A DNA stretch of 64,000 bases from contig WAEK01000021.1 in NCBI GenBank assembly GCA_011634665.1, positions 43,501 to 107,500 on the forward strand, given 5' to 3'. The position numbers and the translations under genes are program-made. The notes under the pieces were generated by a model that saw only the letters and a list, made by a program, of their open reading frames with translations, had not been told where the DNA came from and searched no databases. Shown piece after piece: positions 1 to 11,633 of this stretch; within the stretch, counting starts at the first letter, position 1; each line of letters opens with the position of its first letter. Source of the stretch: Mortierella sp. BCC40632 (taxonomy: Eukaryota; Mortierellomycota; Mortierellomycetes; Mortierellales; Mortierellaceae).

Positions 1-2885
1 TGCTTTTCTTTCTCTTCCTCCTCCTCATCCTCCTCCTCCTGAAGCATTAGACGCCGGAATGTTGAATGATAGCTAACCTCCTCCTATCATGTTCAAAAGT
101 TAATTAGCTCCGCACTCCGCGCCCTTCACTTTTTGATTCAGGAAGACAAACGCATCTCTACTCGACCAATACCACCATTGGTGGATGTGATCTGTCGCTT
201 TATGTTCTACTCTTCTGAAAACACTCTCGGACAGAATGCGACCTCAGCAACCTCCTCAATCTCTACGGGCGGAGTCATCAGACGCTCAACATATTCGACA
301 CCTATCAACCCACTATCCTTTATGAAATACCCAGGAGCTGTTATTGGACCGAGCGACGTAGGATCAGACTCTCTTTCGACACCGCATTTTAGCTTGCTTT
401 CGTCAGACTCGGAATACTCAGACTCGGATTCGGGCATGCATCTGGTCCAAAGACGACAGCACGATGGCAAGGTGCGACTGAATGCACTGCTTTGCTTACA
501 GGCCCTAGCGCGGTCAAGCCCGAAGCAACTCCAGCCTCATTGGCCCAAATTCCTCACTAGCTCCAGTTCGTTGTATCTGTTTACTGGCGTCCGCCAATCC
601 CCGTCGCTTGTAGGATTGATCGGCTCGGACCCAATTCTAATGGTTCGAAATGCTGCCTGTGTTACCCTCGTGAGCATCCTGGAGCATTCGAAACAATATC
701 TGTCGATGGCAGAAGAGAAAGCCAATGCTCCGAATCTTAAGAATCAAGCTGGAATGCTTGCCATGTCTGAGAGGGTTGGATTAATGGTCAGGGAATTACA
801 CACTGGAATTGCAGTGGCATTGGAGGATATCGATGGATCAGTTGACCCTGGAACGATTTCTCAGTTGATCAAGTGTTGCTCTACTGTCGTGGCTAATTGT
901 TCTTACGAGAAGATGCGTCACGGGCTGACCATCTTACTCTACAAACCCATCGTAAAGTACCTATCATCTCCTGGTAAGTTTGTTATGTAGCTTTCTTCAC
1001 TGATGGTATGTGATACTTAAAAAGAAGAAAATTGAGCAGAGTTTCTTGATCCTGACTTTCTGAATCAAGAACCGGGGCTACAGACCGCAGCTCTTATGTT
1101 TATAGCAGCACTTTTAGCCAACACCACGGCGCAGCCTGAAGTTAAAGAGGGCGTTCTTGAACAAATCAATCCCGAGAATGGAGAGTTGACTGAGCTCCTT
1201 GTTCAGGTTCTGGTGGTGATTGAGGATGAGCGGACGGCACTATCTGTTCGAATTGAAGCATGGGGGGTACTCAGGACACTGGCCCAGCACTATGTTGGCT
1301 ATATCCGGGAAGCATGGCCTAGAATCGACGCAGCACTTGAAAAGGAGAAGGAAAAGGATCCTGGGGACGTTCGGGTTCGCTCAGCGAGTCTTTTGTTCCT
1401 TGAAGAGTACTGCAAAGCCATCGCGGGAACTACAACTACCCTCGTAAGCTGTCTTTTTATTCATCTTTTTACACGTAATTGCTACTTGAAAAGTTACTTT
1501 TTGATATGTGGTTCTAACTTTTCATAAATACCTACTGCATAGTCCCCAGATCACTGGAAGGATATAATGGAGCGACATATTCTTGGGACCTTTGAAGAGG
1601 GCACTTCAGGGATCAAGGCTCTGGGCTGTGACTCTCTGTCCCATATTCCATTCTCGGTGTTTGATTCATTTCCGGTAATAGTGGCTGTGCCAACAAACTT
1701 AGTCATCAAAAAAAAAAAAAAAAAAAAAAAGGGTAAATCAAATGATCGGACAAAAACAAGAGATTGACTTTAGACTTTATTAATATTATTATTGATTTAG
1801 AGCCGGCTTCAGCTTCTGATTCTGTCCCTAGTTCTTGGTACAGCTCATGACGAAGGTGCTGTAGCAAGGGCTGCAGCATGCCGCGCTATAGGTGTCCTCT
1901 TCCTTTTTCCAACTATCCGCGAAGATGGTGCACAGTTGGTGGATCTCGCTACGATCGCACTAGAGCTTTGTCAGGATCCACAACTGTCGGTTCGCGTTCG
2001 GGCCAGCTGGGCTGTCGGGAACTTGTGTGACGCTCTTGTCTTGCTCAAAGCTGAAGGACGGGAAGCTGTGCTTATTGAACTGCTCACCCTTGCATTCTGG
2101 ACCAGGATCATGAGAACGGCCTTAACGGTCTGTCAGGATCATGACAAGCTGAGGCCCAACGGCGCCCGCGCCATTGGAAGTCTGTTGAGAGTGACCTTTG
2201 AGGGGATCCTGGAACGTGAGCGTCATAGCTTGGTGAAAGAGGCTGTTTACACCCTTCTAAAGCATATGGAGCATGGGTCTTTAAAGGTACATATGCCTCT
2301 TTTATTTTTGGTAGACTTTTGTTGCATGAGATAAGATTTGTATATACTCAAATGAATTTTTCTCTCTCTCTCTCTCTTTGATCGCAGGGCCGCTGGAATG
2401 CATGCTATGCGATGCAGAACGTCCTATCGAACGCAGACTTTCCAATCGGCTCAACAGCAGGAACGAGTTATGCAATCGATTCGGAGCTGGTCTCATGGAC
2501 TCGGGATGTTTACGACACACTTCTTCACGCCATTCAAAAAAGCAAAAACTTCAAGGTCCGGATCAGTGCTTGTGCAGCTCTCTCTACACCTAGGACTGCG
2601 TCCAGGTATGGTGGCCCAACTCTTCTTCGAAAGATGGTTCAAGTTCTAATGGACACGGTGCAAAATCTGGATGAGGAACAGGGCGAACACGAGTTTAACG
2701 AGTTCCAATACCGTGGCCAGCTTGAATTGAGACTGTTGAAGTGTCTGGATCATCTACTACAAGTCTCTGGTGGGCCTGCCAAGTTGGGTGTTCTCTTGGA
2801 AAATGATCTGAAGCAAAGGATCGTAGCCAGTAGGGAAGGCGAAAGTGCTGGTATGAATAACACAGCAATCGACTTGGGATCATAG
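1..2885 (+). CDS. HEAT repeat-containing protein 6-like, 3' part
   Basis: HEAT/armadillo-repeat protein resembling animal HEATR6. The 5' end lies outside the window or in an unresolved upstream exon. Readable exons: 142-973, 1040-1443, 1543-1674, 1813-2286, 2388-2885 (stop), all joined in frame at GT...AG borders. The first readable exon follows a TTCAG acceptor, so it is not the true start. The protein is helical repeats throughout; the early part has a Ser/Asp-rich spot (SDSEYSDSDSG). The last exon starts GRWNACYAMQNVL, which resembles the HEATR6 C-terminal repeats (KVRWNACYALGN-type, from memory). Family function is poorly known; HEAT repeats usually scaffold protein contacts. The 1675-1812 intron holds a 23-A run. 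The gene is confident; the HEATR6 name rests on remembered motifs. Confidence 0.75.
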
Positions 2886-3974
2886 GATTTAGAAACGGAT
2901 CTCCTGACAAGAGAACATATAAAAAAAGCCCAGGCTTTGTGTCTTTTCAGTTTTACCATTTTCAGAAAAAGACCACCTCAAGCATCGAGTGTCTCCATTC
3001 GCTAGGTGTCTAGTGTCGCACGTGTAAACAAGCTTACAGTCACTAGGCTCGCAACCAAGGGTCTTGGAAGGCTCAGAGTAGTAATCACCCCACTCAGGAT
3101 ACAGCCAATTGAGTTGACCTCATCGCGAACTTGGGGGAAGGAAGGACAGCCTGCTCCCGGTAACTATAGCATGAAATATTGAACTAGCATGGGCGCGTAC
3201 CTCGGTCACATCATGCCAAGGCGACAGGCTGTTGTTATGCTGCATCGCAAAAGGAAGGAACGCGTGTGGATCAATGAAATTGCCCAGATCTTTCAATAAG
3301 ACCCGGGTACAGGTACTCAAGAAGGCTGCTGTCTCCGCAGACGAAAGTCAGGAGAAAGGGGTCTTGAGAGCACGGGCAAGGAGCTCAGGCTGGTGAGGGT
3401 GGAGAAGTGTGAAATAGTTGTGAAGGGGAATGGCGAGTAATACTGGTATTCTCTTGGCAATGTGTAGACTTTGGTGGAAAGAGCGCGCAGCCCCATTCAA
3501 ACAAGGTGAAGAATCCGGGGCAAAGTCTTTATAAAAACGAGGCATGGATCGAGTCATATTGGCCTTGCCATTCTCTATCCTGTCTGACTGTGCCGATGAT
3601 CAGCGACCCTCTGTTCCCTGTTGACCTGCTCTCCTGTCACAGTTCCCACCAAAGCTCCTAGCTCGTCCTGCTGTCCTTCCCCGTCCCTTACTGAGAAACT
3701 CCCCGTCCTTTTCAGCGTGTACGCTTGAAGTCATCCTCTTTCTCTCTATCCTTCTTTTTCTTCCCTTCGCTTCCATTACTCGGTTCAGCCGTTTCATCCT
3801 CATCGGTAGCGAATTACAGACTCATTGCACATCGCCCTTGCTCATTTACTTCATTTCATCCGAGACTAGGCGCCTCTCCTCTGTGAACAACGGCTTTTCC
3901 CTTGTTGTACAGAAACCTTACTCGCCGCACATACCAACTTTCGACCCTGTTTAGAAAGAGTGCTGTTCAACAAA
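2886..3974. other. Intergenic, HEATR6-like to ADP1-like
   Basis: About 1.1 kb between two plus-strand genes. Open frames here are short, lack conserved motifs and give no splice-supported model. The right half (3600-3960) is pyrimidine-rich on the plus strand and probably holds the ADP1-like promoter and 5' UTR. No TATA box or RNA gene was recognised. Confidence 0.5.
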
Positions 3975-6900
3975 ATGCACCTGCCATTTACAGGCCCTTT
4001 CTCTCGGGCCTTTGTCATTGCTCCGGTCGTCATACTCTGGTTCTCGAGTTTGGCTGCTGCTCAATCCACCACATCTCGCCCTCCAACTCCGTCAAGTACG
4101 GTGGCACCACCGAGCTCAGTCTCTACACCTCCAACGTCTTCCTCAGCATCTTCAACCCCTCTCCCAACTTGTGTCGCCCCATACGATTGCTCAACCTCGC
4201 CCAAGGTAAACAAGACCAGGCACCTAGACCAATCCGCATGACACGATGGCATTTTTTTTCCTTCTTTTTGCATAACAGAGCTAGCTCGCCGTACGGTCTG
4301 GACTGTGAATGCTTTTGCACCCTTGAGGTGTCCTAACCTTGCATGTGTCTCTGCTCATCTCCTTGATCGCTTGTCTGCAGGGTTGTCTGAACAACGGAGT
4401 ATGTGAACAGAGTGTCTGTAAATGTCGGTCTGGATTCGGAGGCATCGACTGCGGTCTGCTAACATGTGGGTCCCCCCTGACAGACGCATCACAGCGAGCA
4501 ACGACCCCTCCAGGAGGCTCTTGCTCTGCTAAGTGTGATGATGGCTTTGGTGGCCTCAACTGCAATGGTACGTTAGTGTGTCGATCTGCAAACTAAAAAA
4601 AGACTTTGTAGTTCACCAACGAGCTAGTACTTACTCTTTTGGTCTTCCGTCCCCCATAGTCTGCCAAACGGATGCTGGCTGTCAGTCCAAGAGACCGACT
4701 CGCCCATCATTCCTTGGCGATGAAAAGATGGTTTGCAACAAGGAGCCTGAGGCCTTTTATAACACGTTTATGAGCTGTGCTGTCCGCGATCCTGTGTTGA
4801 TGGCATTCTTTCCCGGAAACTATTCCATCATCGTGGACCTCGATGTGGTCAATAAGACTGTGTATGCTCAATTCTGGTTGGGACAATCAGAACAATTCTT
4901 TTGTTCCACAACCAGCTGCACGACCTCAACCTCAATACTGCAAGGGTCAAACGAGACTCGAACCAAATGGGACTGTCCAACGCTCAGATGTACCTGCATT
5001 ACACCTTCAGCATTATGCGGAGGAATCCCTGGTCCTCCAATTACCCTTGGAGACGCTGTCAACGGGATCCAAGGACCCTTCTTGCTAGACTGCGCAAACA
5101 ACCGCAACGAGTGTGATTTCTTTATCGGAGACTTGTCAGGAATCTTTCCCAAGGGTCTCCAAATGGTCGACTGCCAGAGAGGAGAGTGTGTATACCCATC
5201 TGAGATGACTTCCTCTGCCGAGTTACTCAAAGCCCAAGGACTTAACGCGGGGACTATTGCAGGACTTGCCATCTTGGGGGTACTCGCACTCTTCCTTCTT
5301 GTTGTCTGTGGACTGGCCAAGCGGAATCAGCTCAGCATTCGACAAAGGCCCTACACGGTTAACACAGAGGCTGCGTCATTAGAATTCCGGAACATTGGAT
5401 ACATCCTAAACAAGGAGACGACTCCTACCATTAAGGATATATCAGGAATAGCCTCAGCGGGCGTTGTGCTTGCGGTGATGGGACCATCCGGTGCAGGAAA
5501 ATCAACCCTTGTTGATATTTTAGCAGGAAAGAGGAAGGATGGCAAAGTTTCTGGTCAGATTTATTTGGATGACAAACAGGTGCATGAGAGCGAGATCCGC
5601 AGAGTGGTCGGATTTGTGGACCAGGAAGATACTTTACCGGCAACGCAGACGGTTTGGGAGGCGGTCCTCTTCTCGGCGATGCTTCGATTACCAGAGGCCA
5701 TGCCTACTCCTCGTGTCCACGAAAGAGTAGCCGAGGTCATTGAGATGTTGGGCCTGACCCACTGCAAAGACCGTAGGATTGGCAACATCAATTCGCGTGG
5801 AATATCAGGAGGAGAGAAACGCCGTGTGTCTATTGCAATCGAGCTTATTACACGGCCACCGATTTTAATCCTTGACGAGCCGACATCGGGACTGGACTCT
5901 TTTAGTGCACACATGGTCGTCCAGCAATTATGCAAGCTTGCTCGGAGCAAGACCACTACGATTATTCTGACGATCCATCAACCGCGGTCAGACATTTTCT
6001 TCATGTTTGACCAGGCATTGGTCATCAGCAAAGGAGAAACTTTGTACTTTGGGCCCCCTAGCGAGGCAGCAGATTACCTAGCTCGTAGGAGCTTAATTTG
6101 TCCCAGCAATTACAATATCGCCGATTATCTGCTCGATGTAGCCATGGACGAGGAGATGCTTCAGAAAGCCAAGGTTGATGTGCAGCACGAGTCGGAGAAA
6201 CTGGGAATGTCGACCAGTCATCAGACACGCCCTCTAGGGGCAGCTCTGGTTCACCGCCAGCCAAATACTAGTAGCAATGGTAGTGACAGTACACGCTCAA
6301 CTAGCGGCGTAAACGAGACTTCGGTTAAAATGGAGGATGTCGAGCTTTCCAACTCTACAGAGTCATTGACAGATGGCGGTAAATCCAACACACTACCACA
6401 AAAGTCCAAGACTGTGTATCCGACATGCTTCTTAACTCAGCTCCAAGTCATTATGAAGCGTCACCTTCAGACGTTGGTCCGCGACAAGTCACTGCTGGTC
6501 CTTCATCTCGCTGTTGCCATCGTCCTTGGTCTGTTTATTGGAGGACTCTATTTCCAGGCACCAATGACGCTTGCAGGGTTCCAGAATCGAGCGGGGTCGC
6601 TTTTCTTTATGCTTGCACTCCTTGGGTTCAGCAGCATTTCAGCCTTGGGAGCCTTTACGGATTCGAGAACACTCTTCATCAAGGAGCGATCCAATGGATA
6701 TTATCCTCCGATGCCTTTTATTCTCTCAACCCTTTTGTTCGACTTGATCCCTCTGCGTGTGGTTCCAACGATCTGTTTGGGAACCATTGCCTATTTTATG
6801 ATTGGTCTCACCGCTGAGGTCGGCGCGTTTCTCAAGTTTCTCCTGATTCTCGTCCTTTTTAACATCTCTACAGCCATGTTCTGTCTTGTGGCTGCAGCAG

Positions 6901-7262
6901 GGATCCGAACTACGGGTGTAGCGTCACTGGCGTCTTCTATTGCAATGTTGTTTATGATGTTGTTTGGTGGGTTCATGATTAACCAAGCTAAGATCCCAGC
7001 CGCACTCACATGGATCCAGTACTTGTCCATGTTCAAGTATGGATTTGAGGCCTTGGCCGTGAATGAGGTTTCCAAGACGAGTCTGATTGACAACATTCAA
7101 GGCGTTTCTTTCAACGTACCAGGCTCATTGATTCTACAGAAACTCTTTGGATTCTCTCTGAATGGTTACTGGAAGAATGTGATTGCATTAGTTGTCTTCA
7201 ATGTGCTTTATATTGCTATCTTTTGGATAATCGTTAGTTTTAGACTCAAAGAACGCAAGTGA
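3975..7262 (+). CDS. ABCG-type ABC transporter with EGF-like repeats, ADP1-like
   Basis: Exons 3975-4205, 4381-4567 and 4660-7262 give about 1006 residues, near yeast Adp1 (about 1050). The ATG at 3975 opens a signal peptide (hydrophobic stretch ending SSLAAAQS), then a Ser/Thr/Pro stretch and EGF-like cysteine motifs (GCLNNGVCEQSVCKC, then a second CxxGFGGxxC). A cysteine-rich luminal region and a membrane segment near residue 335 precede the nucleotide-binding domain: Walker A GPSGAGKST (about 413), signature SGGEKRRVSIA, Walker B ILDEPTSGLDS, H-loop TIHQPRSD. An acidic linker leads to a six-helix ABC2 membrane domain (about 750-1000). This EGF-NBD-TMD order is typical of the fungal ADP1 group, whose substrate is unknown. 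All catalytic motifs are intact. Confidence 0.93.
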
Positions 7263-7526
7263 ATGAACATATATTTCTAATGTCTATTTTTTTTCTGGAT
7301 TTTTTTTTTATTCTTTACTGCTTTGAGAATCGAACGACATGCCCTAGTTACTTGAGTAGCACCTTCCAGACCTTTTCTTTGGAAGCAAGGTAGTCAGTTA
7401 AAAAGCTATCAGATAGTTGATATCATCAAAGGCTTTGATTCTAATGACCTCTTCCAGGACGTTTTTTTTTTTTTTATTATTATTATTATTACTCAGTGAT
7501 CACTTTCTTCCACTTCGGTGGAATCC

Positions 7527-7811
7527 TTATGGATACACGCAGGTTATAGCACAGGGCACATCTGGTTTGTTTTGACAGGATGGCTTGCAATATCCAACTT
7601 GGCCTTGAAGGCAGGTAGCCATTCTGGACCAGGTACCTATGCCAAGCTCATTGAGCTCGCACTTGAAAAGAACTCCTCTATTATATCCTGTCATATAGAC
7701 GCACGACTTTCCCTCTCCAACAGAATCCTGTTTACCATCGCAGCCCCTCACAATGTTGGCCTGGACATAGGCAACAAGTGCCAGAGGAACGAAGATCATT
7801 CGTGCAAGCAT
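7527..7811 (-). CDS. Small secreted cysteine-rich protein, copy 1
   Basis: Intronless 94-residue protein. The ATG is at 7811-7809. A hydrophobic N-terminus of about 19 residues (FVPLALVAYVQA) is a likely signal peptide. The mature part has eight cysteines spaced C-x12-C-x13-C-x15-C-x7-C-x3-C-x7-C-x3-C. It is the divergent member of a three-gene same-strand cluster; the two others lie at 9326-9601 and 10228-10503. Shared features include the GYN core before the third cysteine and a PC-x3-C terminus. I do not recognise a named family. The size, secretion signal and even cysteine number fit an effector-like or antimicrobial-like secreted protein, but that is inference. A TATA box lies upstream at 8080-8086. 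Confidence 0.8.
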   Translation of the reverse strand: MLARMIFVPLALVAYVQANIVRGCDGKQDSVGEGKSCVYMTGYNRGVLFKCELNELGIGTWSRMATCLQGQVGYCKPSCQNKPDVPCAITCVYP

Positions 7812-8079
7812 TCTGAAAAGTTCTATGTTAAAAAAAAGAAAAGAAAAAAGAAAAAAAGGAAACTTATGCGTGAGATGACCAAGTCCCTCCTGTTCAAGGT
7901 TTCTTAGACTCTGCTCAATTTTTCAAGTCTCAAGAGTAGGCTCACCTTTGAAAAAGTAGTTTGAACTTTGTGGAAGATTGGCAGGAGTTGTCGGGCTGTA
8001 GGGTAAGTTTGGTTCTATGAAAGAAACAAGTGGAATGAAAAAAAGAAAGCGGATGAGTGGGAAAAGTGGATAGGATCAA

Positions 8080-8086
8080 TTTTATA
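8080..8086 (-). promoter_or_regulatory. TATA box of cysteine-rich copy 1
   Basis: TATAAAA on the minus strand, about 270 bases upstream of the 7811 start codon. The distance leaves room for a 5' UTR or a 5' UTR intron. No other TATA match lies in the interval. Confidence 0.45.
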
Positions 8087-8894
8087 CTGAAGGAACTTCG
8101 GCTCCATTCGCTAAAAAGGCTAGACCACTGGACTTTTTTTGCCTCTTTTTTTTTTTTTTTTTTGCCTTGCTCCCCTCGCTACCTCAGCAAGCATGATCCC
8201 CTGGTGGTTCTATTATTGGTGTTTTCGGCTGTCCCTCCTTCCTTTCTTGCACATTCCTAACGTTTGCATTGATCCCCCTTACCTTAAAACCCTTTTGGTT
8301 TGACAAATCCCTACCACACCATGCATCATGGAGTATGATGTGTGCCCCAATCTTTGACTCCCCTTTTGTATGCAGTCGAGAAAAGTCGGATATGGCGTGT
8401 TATGGTGTCGGTCATCGGAAGGCAGCCTGCCTTCAATTGTTCGCTCCACGGGTTTTTGCAGGCAAACTCCGGGATACCCCAGGCAGGATGGGCACAGAGT
8501 TTCAAAAGGTGAGGAGGGAAGAGAGACTTTTTCTAGAGTACGTAGAAAAGTCCAAGTTGGAAGGGCAATATTTCGTCTGAAAAGACAGTGAATGAGGGTA
8601 GCTCTTGTAGCTTTATTCGATAATGGTCTTTCTCTATAATGAATCATTCCATACGATGTCTATTGCTCAAAAGGCGACATCAATACGTTGAAATGGTGTT
8701 ACTTACTCATCCTCACTTTGAGCCACGACAATGCCAAACATCGACTGAGGGATCAGAAATGCTTTTTATTGCTCCGATCCAGCATGGTGAGTTCTTAGAT
8801 ATTACTGTAGATGCACAAAATACCTGGGTCAAGGTACTCAAGCATGAGCTGCTGAATGCACGCCAGTTTCTGGGCCAAGCTTTCTGGGTCCCCA

Positions 8895-8897
<3 letters not shown>

Positions 8898-8937
<40 letters not shown>
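8898..8937. repeat. Poly-T tract, 40 bases
   Basis: Uninterrupted T run on the plus strand in an intergenic region, the longest pure homopolymer noted in the window. No poly(A) element body or target-site duplication was seen around it, so a retroposon tail is not supported. Confidence 0.9.
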
Positions 8938-8938
<1 letters not shown>

Positions 8939-9325
8939 GCTCTTCGGCACTCCTGCCCTCTCATTCCAAACAACCCCTCGATTATTTTACTTCCCTTTCC
9001 TTTGGCTGCCTTTTTTGCAGACTGGACCTTCTCTTTTTTAATAGATCGGCTTTAGACGGAGGGAAGGAGAGAAGGCAGGTTCCTCTCCTGACCATTGCGT
9101 CCAATCACACCAATTCTCCTCTGCAGAGACTTTTTTCTCAGCGCATGAACCAAATAGCCTCTCTTCATCAAGGCCATTCACCGCCCACCGAGCATAACAC
9201 TGATACTTGGATTATTTTTTCATTAGTGTTGCTGATGACCAGCGAGTTTATTTTAAAATGATATTTCATACTATGGGTTCGATGAAGCTACGAAATGACC
9301 ATGTGCTCAGTGATGGATTTCTCTT

Positions 9326-9601
9326 TTAGGGCGTGACACAGATGGCGGGGCAAGGAGTAGTGCCAGCTCCAGCTCGACAATTACCACAGGATCCAACGAG
9401 TCCAGGGACACACCGGGCCGCTGCAGTCCAATAAGTCGGACCCCCGCGATACTCGGACGAACATCGGAAGAGGGTGTTGCCATTGTATCCAACCTCGTAT
9501 TTGCATGGGCGTCCGGCAATCGCTCCAGAGTTGCAGCCTGGTATTTGAGCAAAAGTACTGGTAGCAAGAGCCAATGCAATAAAGATCACGCGTGAGACCA
9601 T
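9326..9601 (-). CDS. Small secreted cysteine-rich protein, copy 2
   Basis: Intronless, 91 residues, ATG at 9601-9599. Signal peptide of about 18 residues (MVSRVIFIALALATSTFA). The mature part has eight cysteines at residues 23, 33, 47, 64, 72, 75, 84 and 88 (x9, x13, x16, x7, x2, x8, x3). This pattern and most residues match copy 3 (10228-10503), and spacing nearly matches copy 1. The region between cysteines 3 and 4 is the most variable between copies 2 and 3. Upstream sequence is also duplicated, with a TATA box at 9796-9802. A GTAATT donor-like site near 9720 and a CTCTCAG acceptor-like site near 9615 could form a 5' UTR intron. Function unknown; secretion is well supported by the leader. 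Confidence 0.85.
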   Translation of the reverse strand: MVSRVIFIALALATSTFAQIPGCNSGAIAGRPCKYEVGYNGNTLFRCSSEYRGGPTYWTAAARCVPGLVGSCGNCRAGAGTTPCPAICVTP

Positions 9602-9795
9602 CTTGAATAGCTGAGAGGGGGTGATAGGCTGTTCTACGATTCATGTAGACCGGCTGGTTAGTGCGACTACTCATGACAACGGAGTCTTGTGATGAGAGAA
9701 AATGATTATGTAAATTACCTCAAAGTTGAGTGTGAGAGAGGGCGAGGTCTTGAGAGTGTGAAGGACTGATGCTATACGAGTCGGACGACAGGGTC

Positions 9796-9802
9796 TTTTA
9801 TA
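9796..9802 (-). promoter_or_regulatory. TATA box of cysteine-rich copy 2
   Basis: TATAAAA on the minus strand, about 195 bases upstream of the copy 2 start. It sits in the duplicated upstream block; the matching place in copy 3 reads TAAATAAG (10713-10720). Confidence 0.5.
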
Positions 9803-9984
9803 GTGGAGAGTTCAGAAAACTTGGTCCAGGCCAGCATTAAGCTGTCCCCTTTAATTTACTTTACTTTTCTTTACTTTTCTTATTTTTTTTCTTTTGGTCA
9901 CCCTGCAGATTCGTCTTCCTCTCGAGTCTATTTTTTTTGAATCGCCCTCGTATTCGAAAGCGACAAACTGTCAAATAATTTTGC

Positions 9985-10725
9985 ATCCTCCTTTTTCAGG
10001 GATGCAGGGAAAACCGCTTCCTCTCCTGACTATTTCACCCAGTCGCATTAATTCTCTTCTGCAGAGACTTTCTTAGTGCATGATCTAAATAGCTTTTCAA
10101 ATTCATCCAACACCTACCGAGCATAACTAGCGCTGCTGGCGAACAGCAAGTATATTAAAATTTTATCTCATACTACGGATTCGACAAAACTATGAGATGA
10201 CCATTTGCTCTATGATCGGTATCTCTTTTAGGCCATAACACAGATGGCAGGGCAAGGAGTAGTACCATCTCCAGCCTGACAGATATCGCAGGATCCAACG
10301 AGTCCAGGGAGACATTGGGCTACTGCAGTCCAAACAGGTGGGCCTCCTGGGGTGCTGGCCATACATCGGTAGAGGAAGTTGCCATTGAATCCAACCTCGT
10401 ATCTGCATGGGTTTCCGGTAATCGATCCAAAGTTGCAGCCTGGCACTTGAGCAAAAGCACTGGTAGCAAGCGCCAATGCGAAAAAGATAACGCGTGAGGC
10501 CATCTTTGAATAGTTGAAAGGGGTTCTATAGTTCATAAAAACTAGCTTGTAGTGCGACTACTTATGACAACAGAGTCTTTCGATGAGAGAAAACGATGGT
10601 GTGAACTACCTGAGAATTGAGTGTGGGGATATGGGTGATGACTGCCGGTTGATACGGTTTTTTCTGATCTAGGATAAGGGCGAGGTCTTAAAAGAAGGAC
10701 TGATACCAGGGTCTTATTTAGGAGA
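9985..10725. repeat. Tandem duplication, unit 2 (copy 3 gene plus flanks)
   Basis: Second unit of the roughly 0.9-kb tandem duplication, carrying copy 3. Similarity to unit 1 runs through the 3' flank, coding region and 5' flank, with many substitutions and small indels, so the event is not recent. The 9806-9984 spacer is T-rich and shows no counterpart. Confidence 0.85.
10228..10503 (-). CDS. Small secreted cysteine-rich protein, copy 3
   Basis: Intronless, 91 residues. The frame is open further upstream, but the ATG at 10503-10501 is preferred because it opens the signal peptide (MASRVIFFALALATSAFA) and aligns with copy 2. Eight cysteines stand at the same residues as in copy 2 (23, 33, 47, 64, 72, 75, 84, 88). 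Conserved blocks shared with copy 2: VGSC, GTTPCPAICV and a YEVG-N-GN segment. The loop between cysteines 3 and 4 (MASTPGGPPVWTAVAQ) differs most. It sits on the second unit of a tandem duplication. No known family recognised; a secreted structural, defence or effector role is possible but unproven. Confidence 0.85.
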   Translation of the reverse strand: MASRVIFFALALATSAFAQVPGCNFGSITGNPCRYEVGFNGNFLYRCMASTPGGPPVWTAVAQCLPGLVGSCDICQAGDGTTPCPAICVMA

Positions 10726-11633
10726 TTTGGTTGCAACTGTTAAAATCACTGCTGTGTCTCTCTCTCTGTCGTACTTTCTGTCCTCTCTTCTTTTCTTTCT
10801 TTCTTTCTTTTTCCATGCACGTCGGCGATGGATTCTCTTGTTTGTACCAAACATAAATGTCTGCCTCAGCAGGAACTCCCCCTACCCCCTCTCTCTCCAC
10901 CGTCTCCTCATTTTATTTCTCTGTCCTTACTCTGATCTCTACTGTACAGCACATTTTCTGCATTGCCTTGTCCCGGTTTCCTGGAATAGAGCGAAGGAAA
11001 GGAAGGGAGTGACAAAAAAGTAAGATCTAGGTTGTCACTCAATCATGGCAAAAAAGTACTCGACGTGTAAAGTTTCCACAGGGTACATCTAAGACGCGTG
11101 GCAACCAACGAATTAAAAAAGCGAGACTTGGTACTTGTCCCAGATGATAGAGCCTCGGTGTGTCTCGGTGTTTTCGCACTATTTTCCTCTTCAGCCCAAG
11201 TTATCAAATTGGTCACCCCCTCGGACCCTTTGCCCTAGTTGTAGATCCTGCCTTTTGACTTGCCCCCTCTGCGGGTGCTCTTTGTACCTGGTCTTTTTCC
11301 CTTTCTCTGCATTTGTATTTCTAGTAGCTATATCGTTTCTGGGTCACCCTCCACCTTTTCCTTCTTCTCTCTACTCTTCTGTTGTAGGATAGTGTAGTTT
11401 TTGTGAACTAGCTGGCCACGTCCGCAGACCGTGGTATGAGTGCGCGCCGACGAATAAAACCCCTAACGGGGCCCATAAAAAAAAAAATCAAATTGGTCAC
11501 GGAAAAATCAAAACTTCAGGAATCCTCGAACGTAAATTATCGTTCAGAACGGTTGAGCTGCTGTAGCTCCCGTTCGACAACGCCCCAAGTTGGACTTGGG
11601 CAAAAAAAATATGTGGAAGGAGCAAAAGAACAA
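10504..11633. other. Intergenic, cysteine-rich copy 3 to tRNA
   Basis: The first 220 bases are the duplicated upstream block of copy 3. The rest is pyrimidine-rich on the plus strand with CTTT repeats near 10790-10815. No coding gene is supported; the frame at 11436-11675 is low-complexity and runs into the tRNA. Confidence 0.5.
11602..11609 (-). terminator. RNA polymerase III terminator of tRNA-Pro
   Basis: Eight T residues on the minus strand, 24 bases past the tRNA 3' end. A shorter TTTT at 11624-11627 is closer but is usually too short for efficient termination in fungi (family knowledge). Confidence 0.7.

Larger units (their letters stand above)
7812..9325. other. Intergenic between cysteine-rich copies 1 and 2
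   Basis: Holds the copy 1 promoter (TATA at 8080-8086), a T run near 8147-8163 and a 40-T run (8898-8937). From about 9070 rightwards the sequence matches the 3' flank of copy 3 (about 9990-10227) and belongs to the tandem duplication. The open frames here begin at non-ATG codons or cross the T run; none is supported. Confidence 0.5.
9070..9805. repeat. Tandem duplication, unit 1 (copy 2 gene plus flanks)
   Basis: Contains copy 2 with about 250 bases of 3' flank and 200 bases of 5' flank that align with unit 2 (about 9985-10725). The offset is close to 900 bases throughout. Matching non-coding landmarks include the TCTGCAGAGAC string near 9122 (again near 10058) and the GTGCGACTAC string near 9661 (again near 10552). 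Confidence 0.85.

Noticed and set aside
8713..9055. ORFs across the 40-T run
   Set aside because: Phe or Lys runs come from the homopolymer; flanks show no coding signal.
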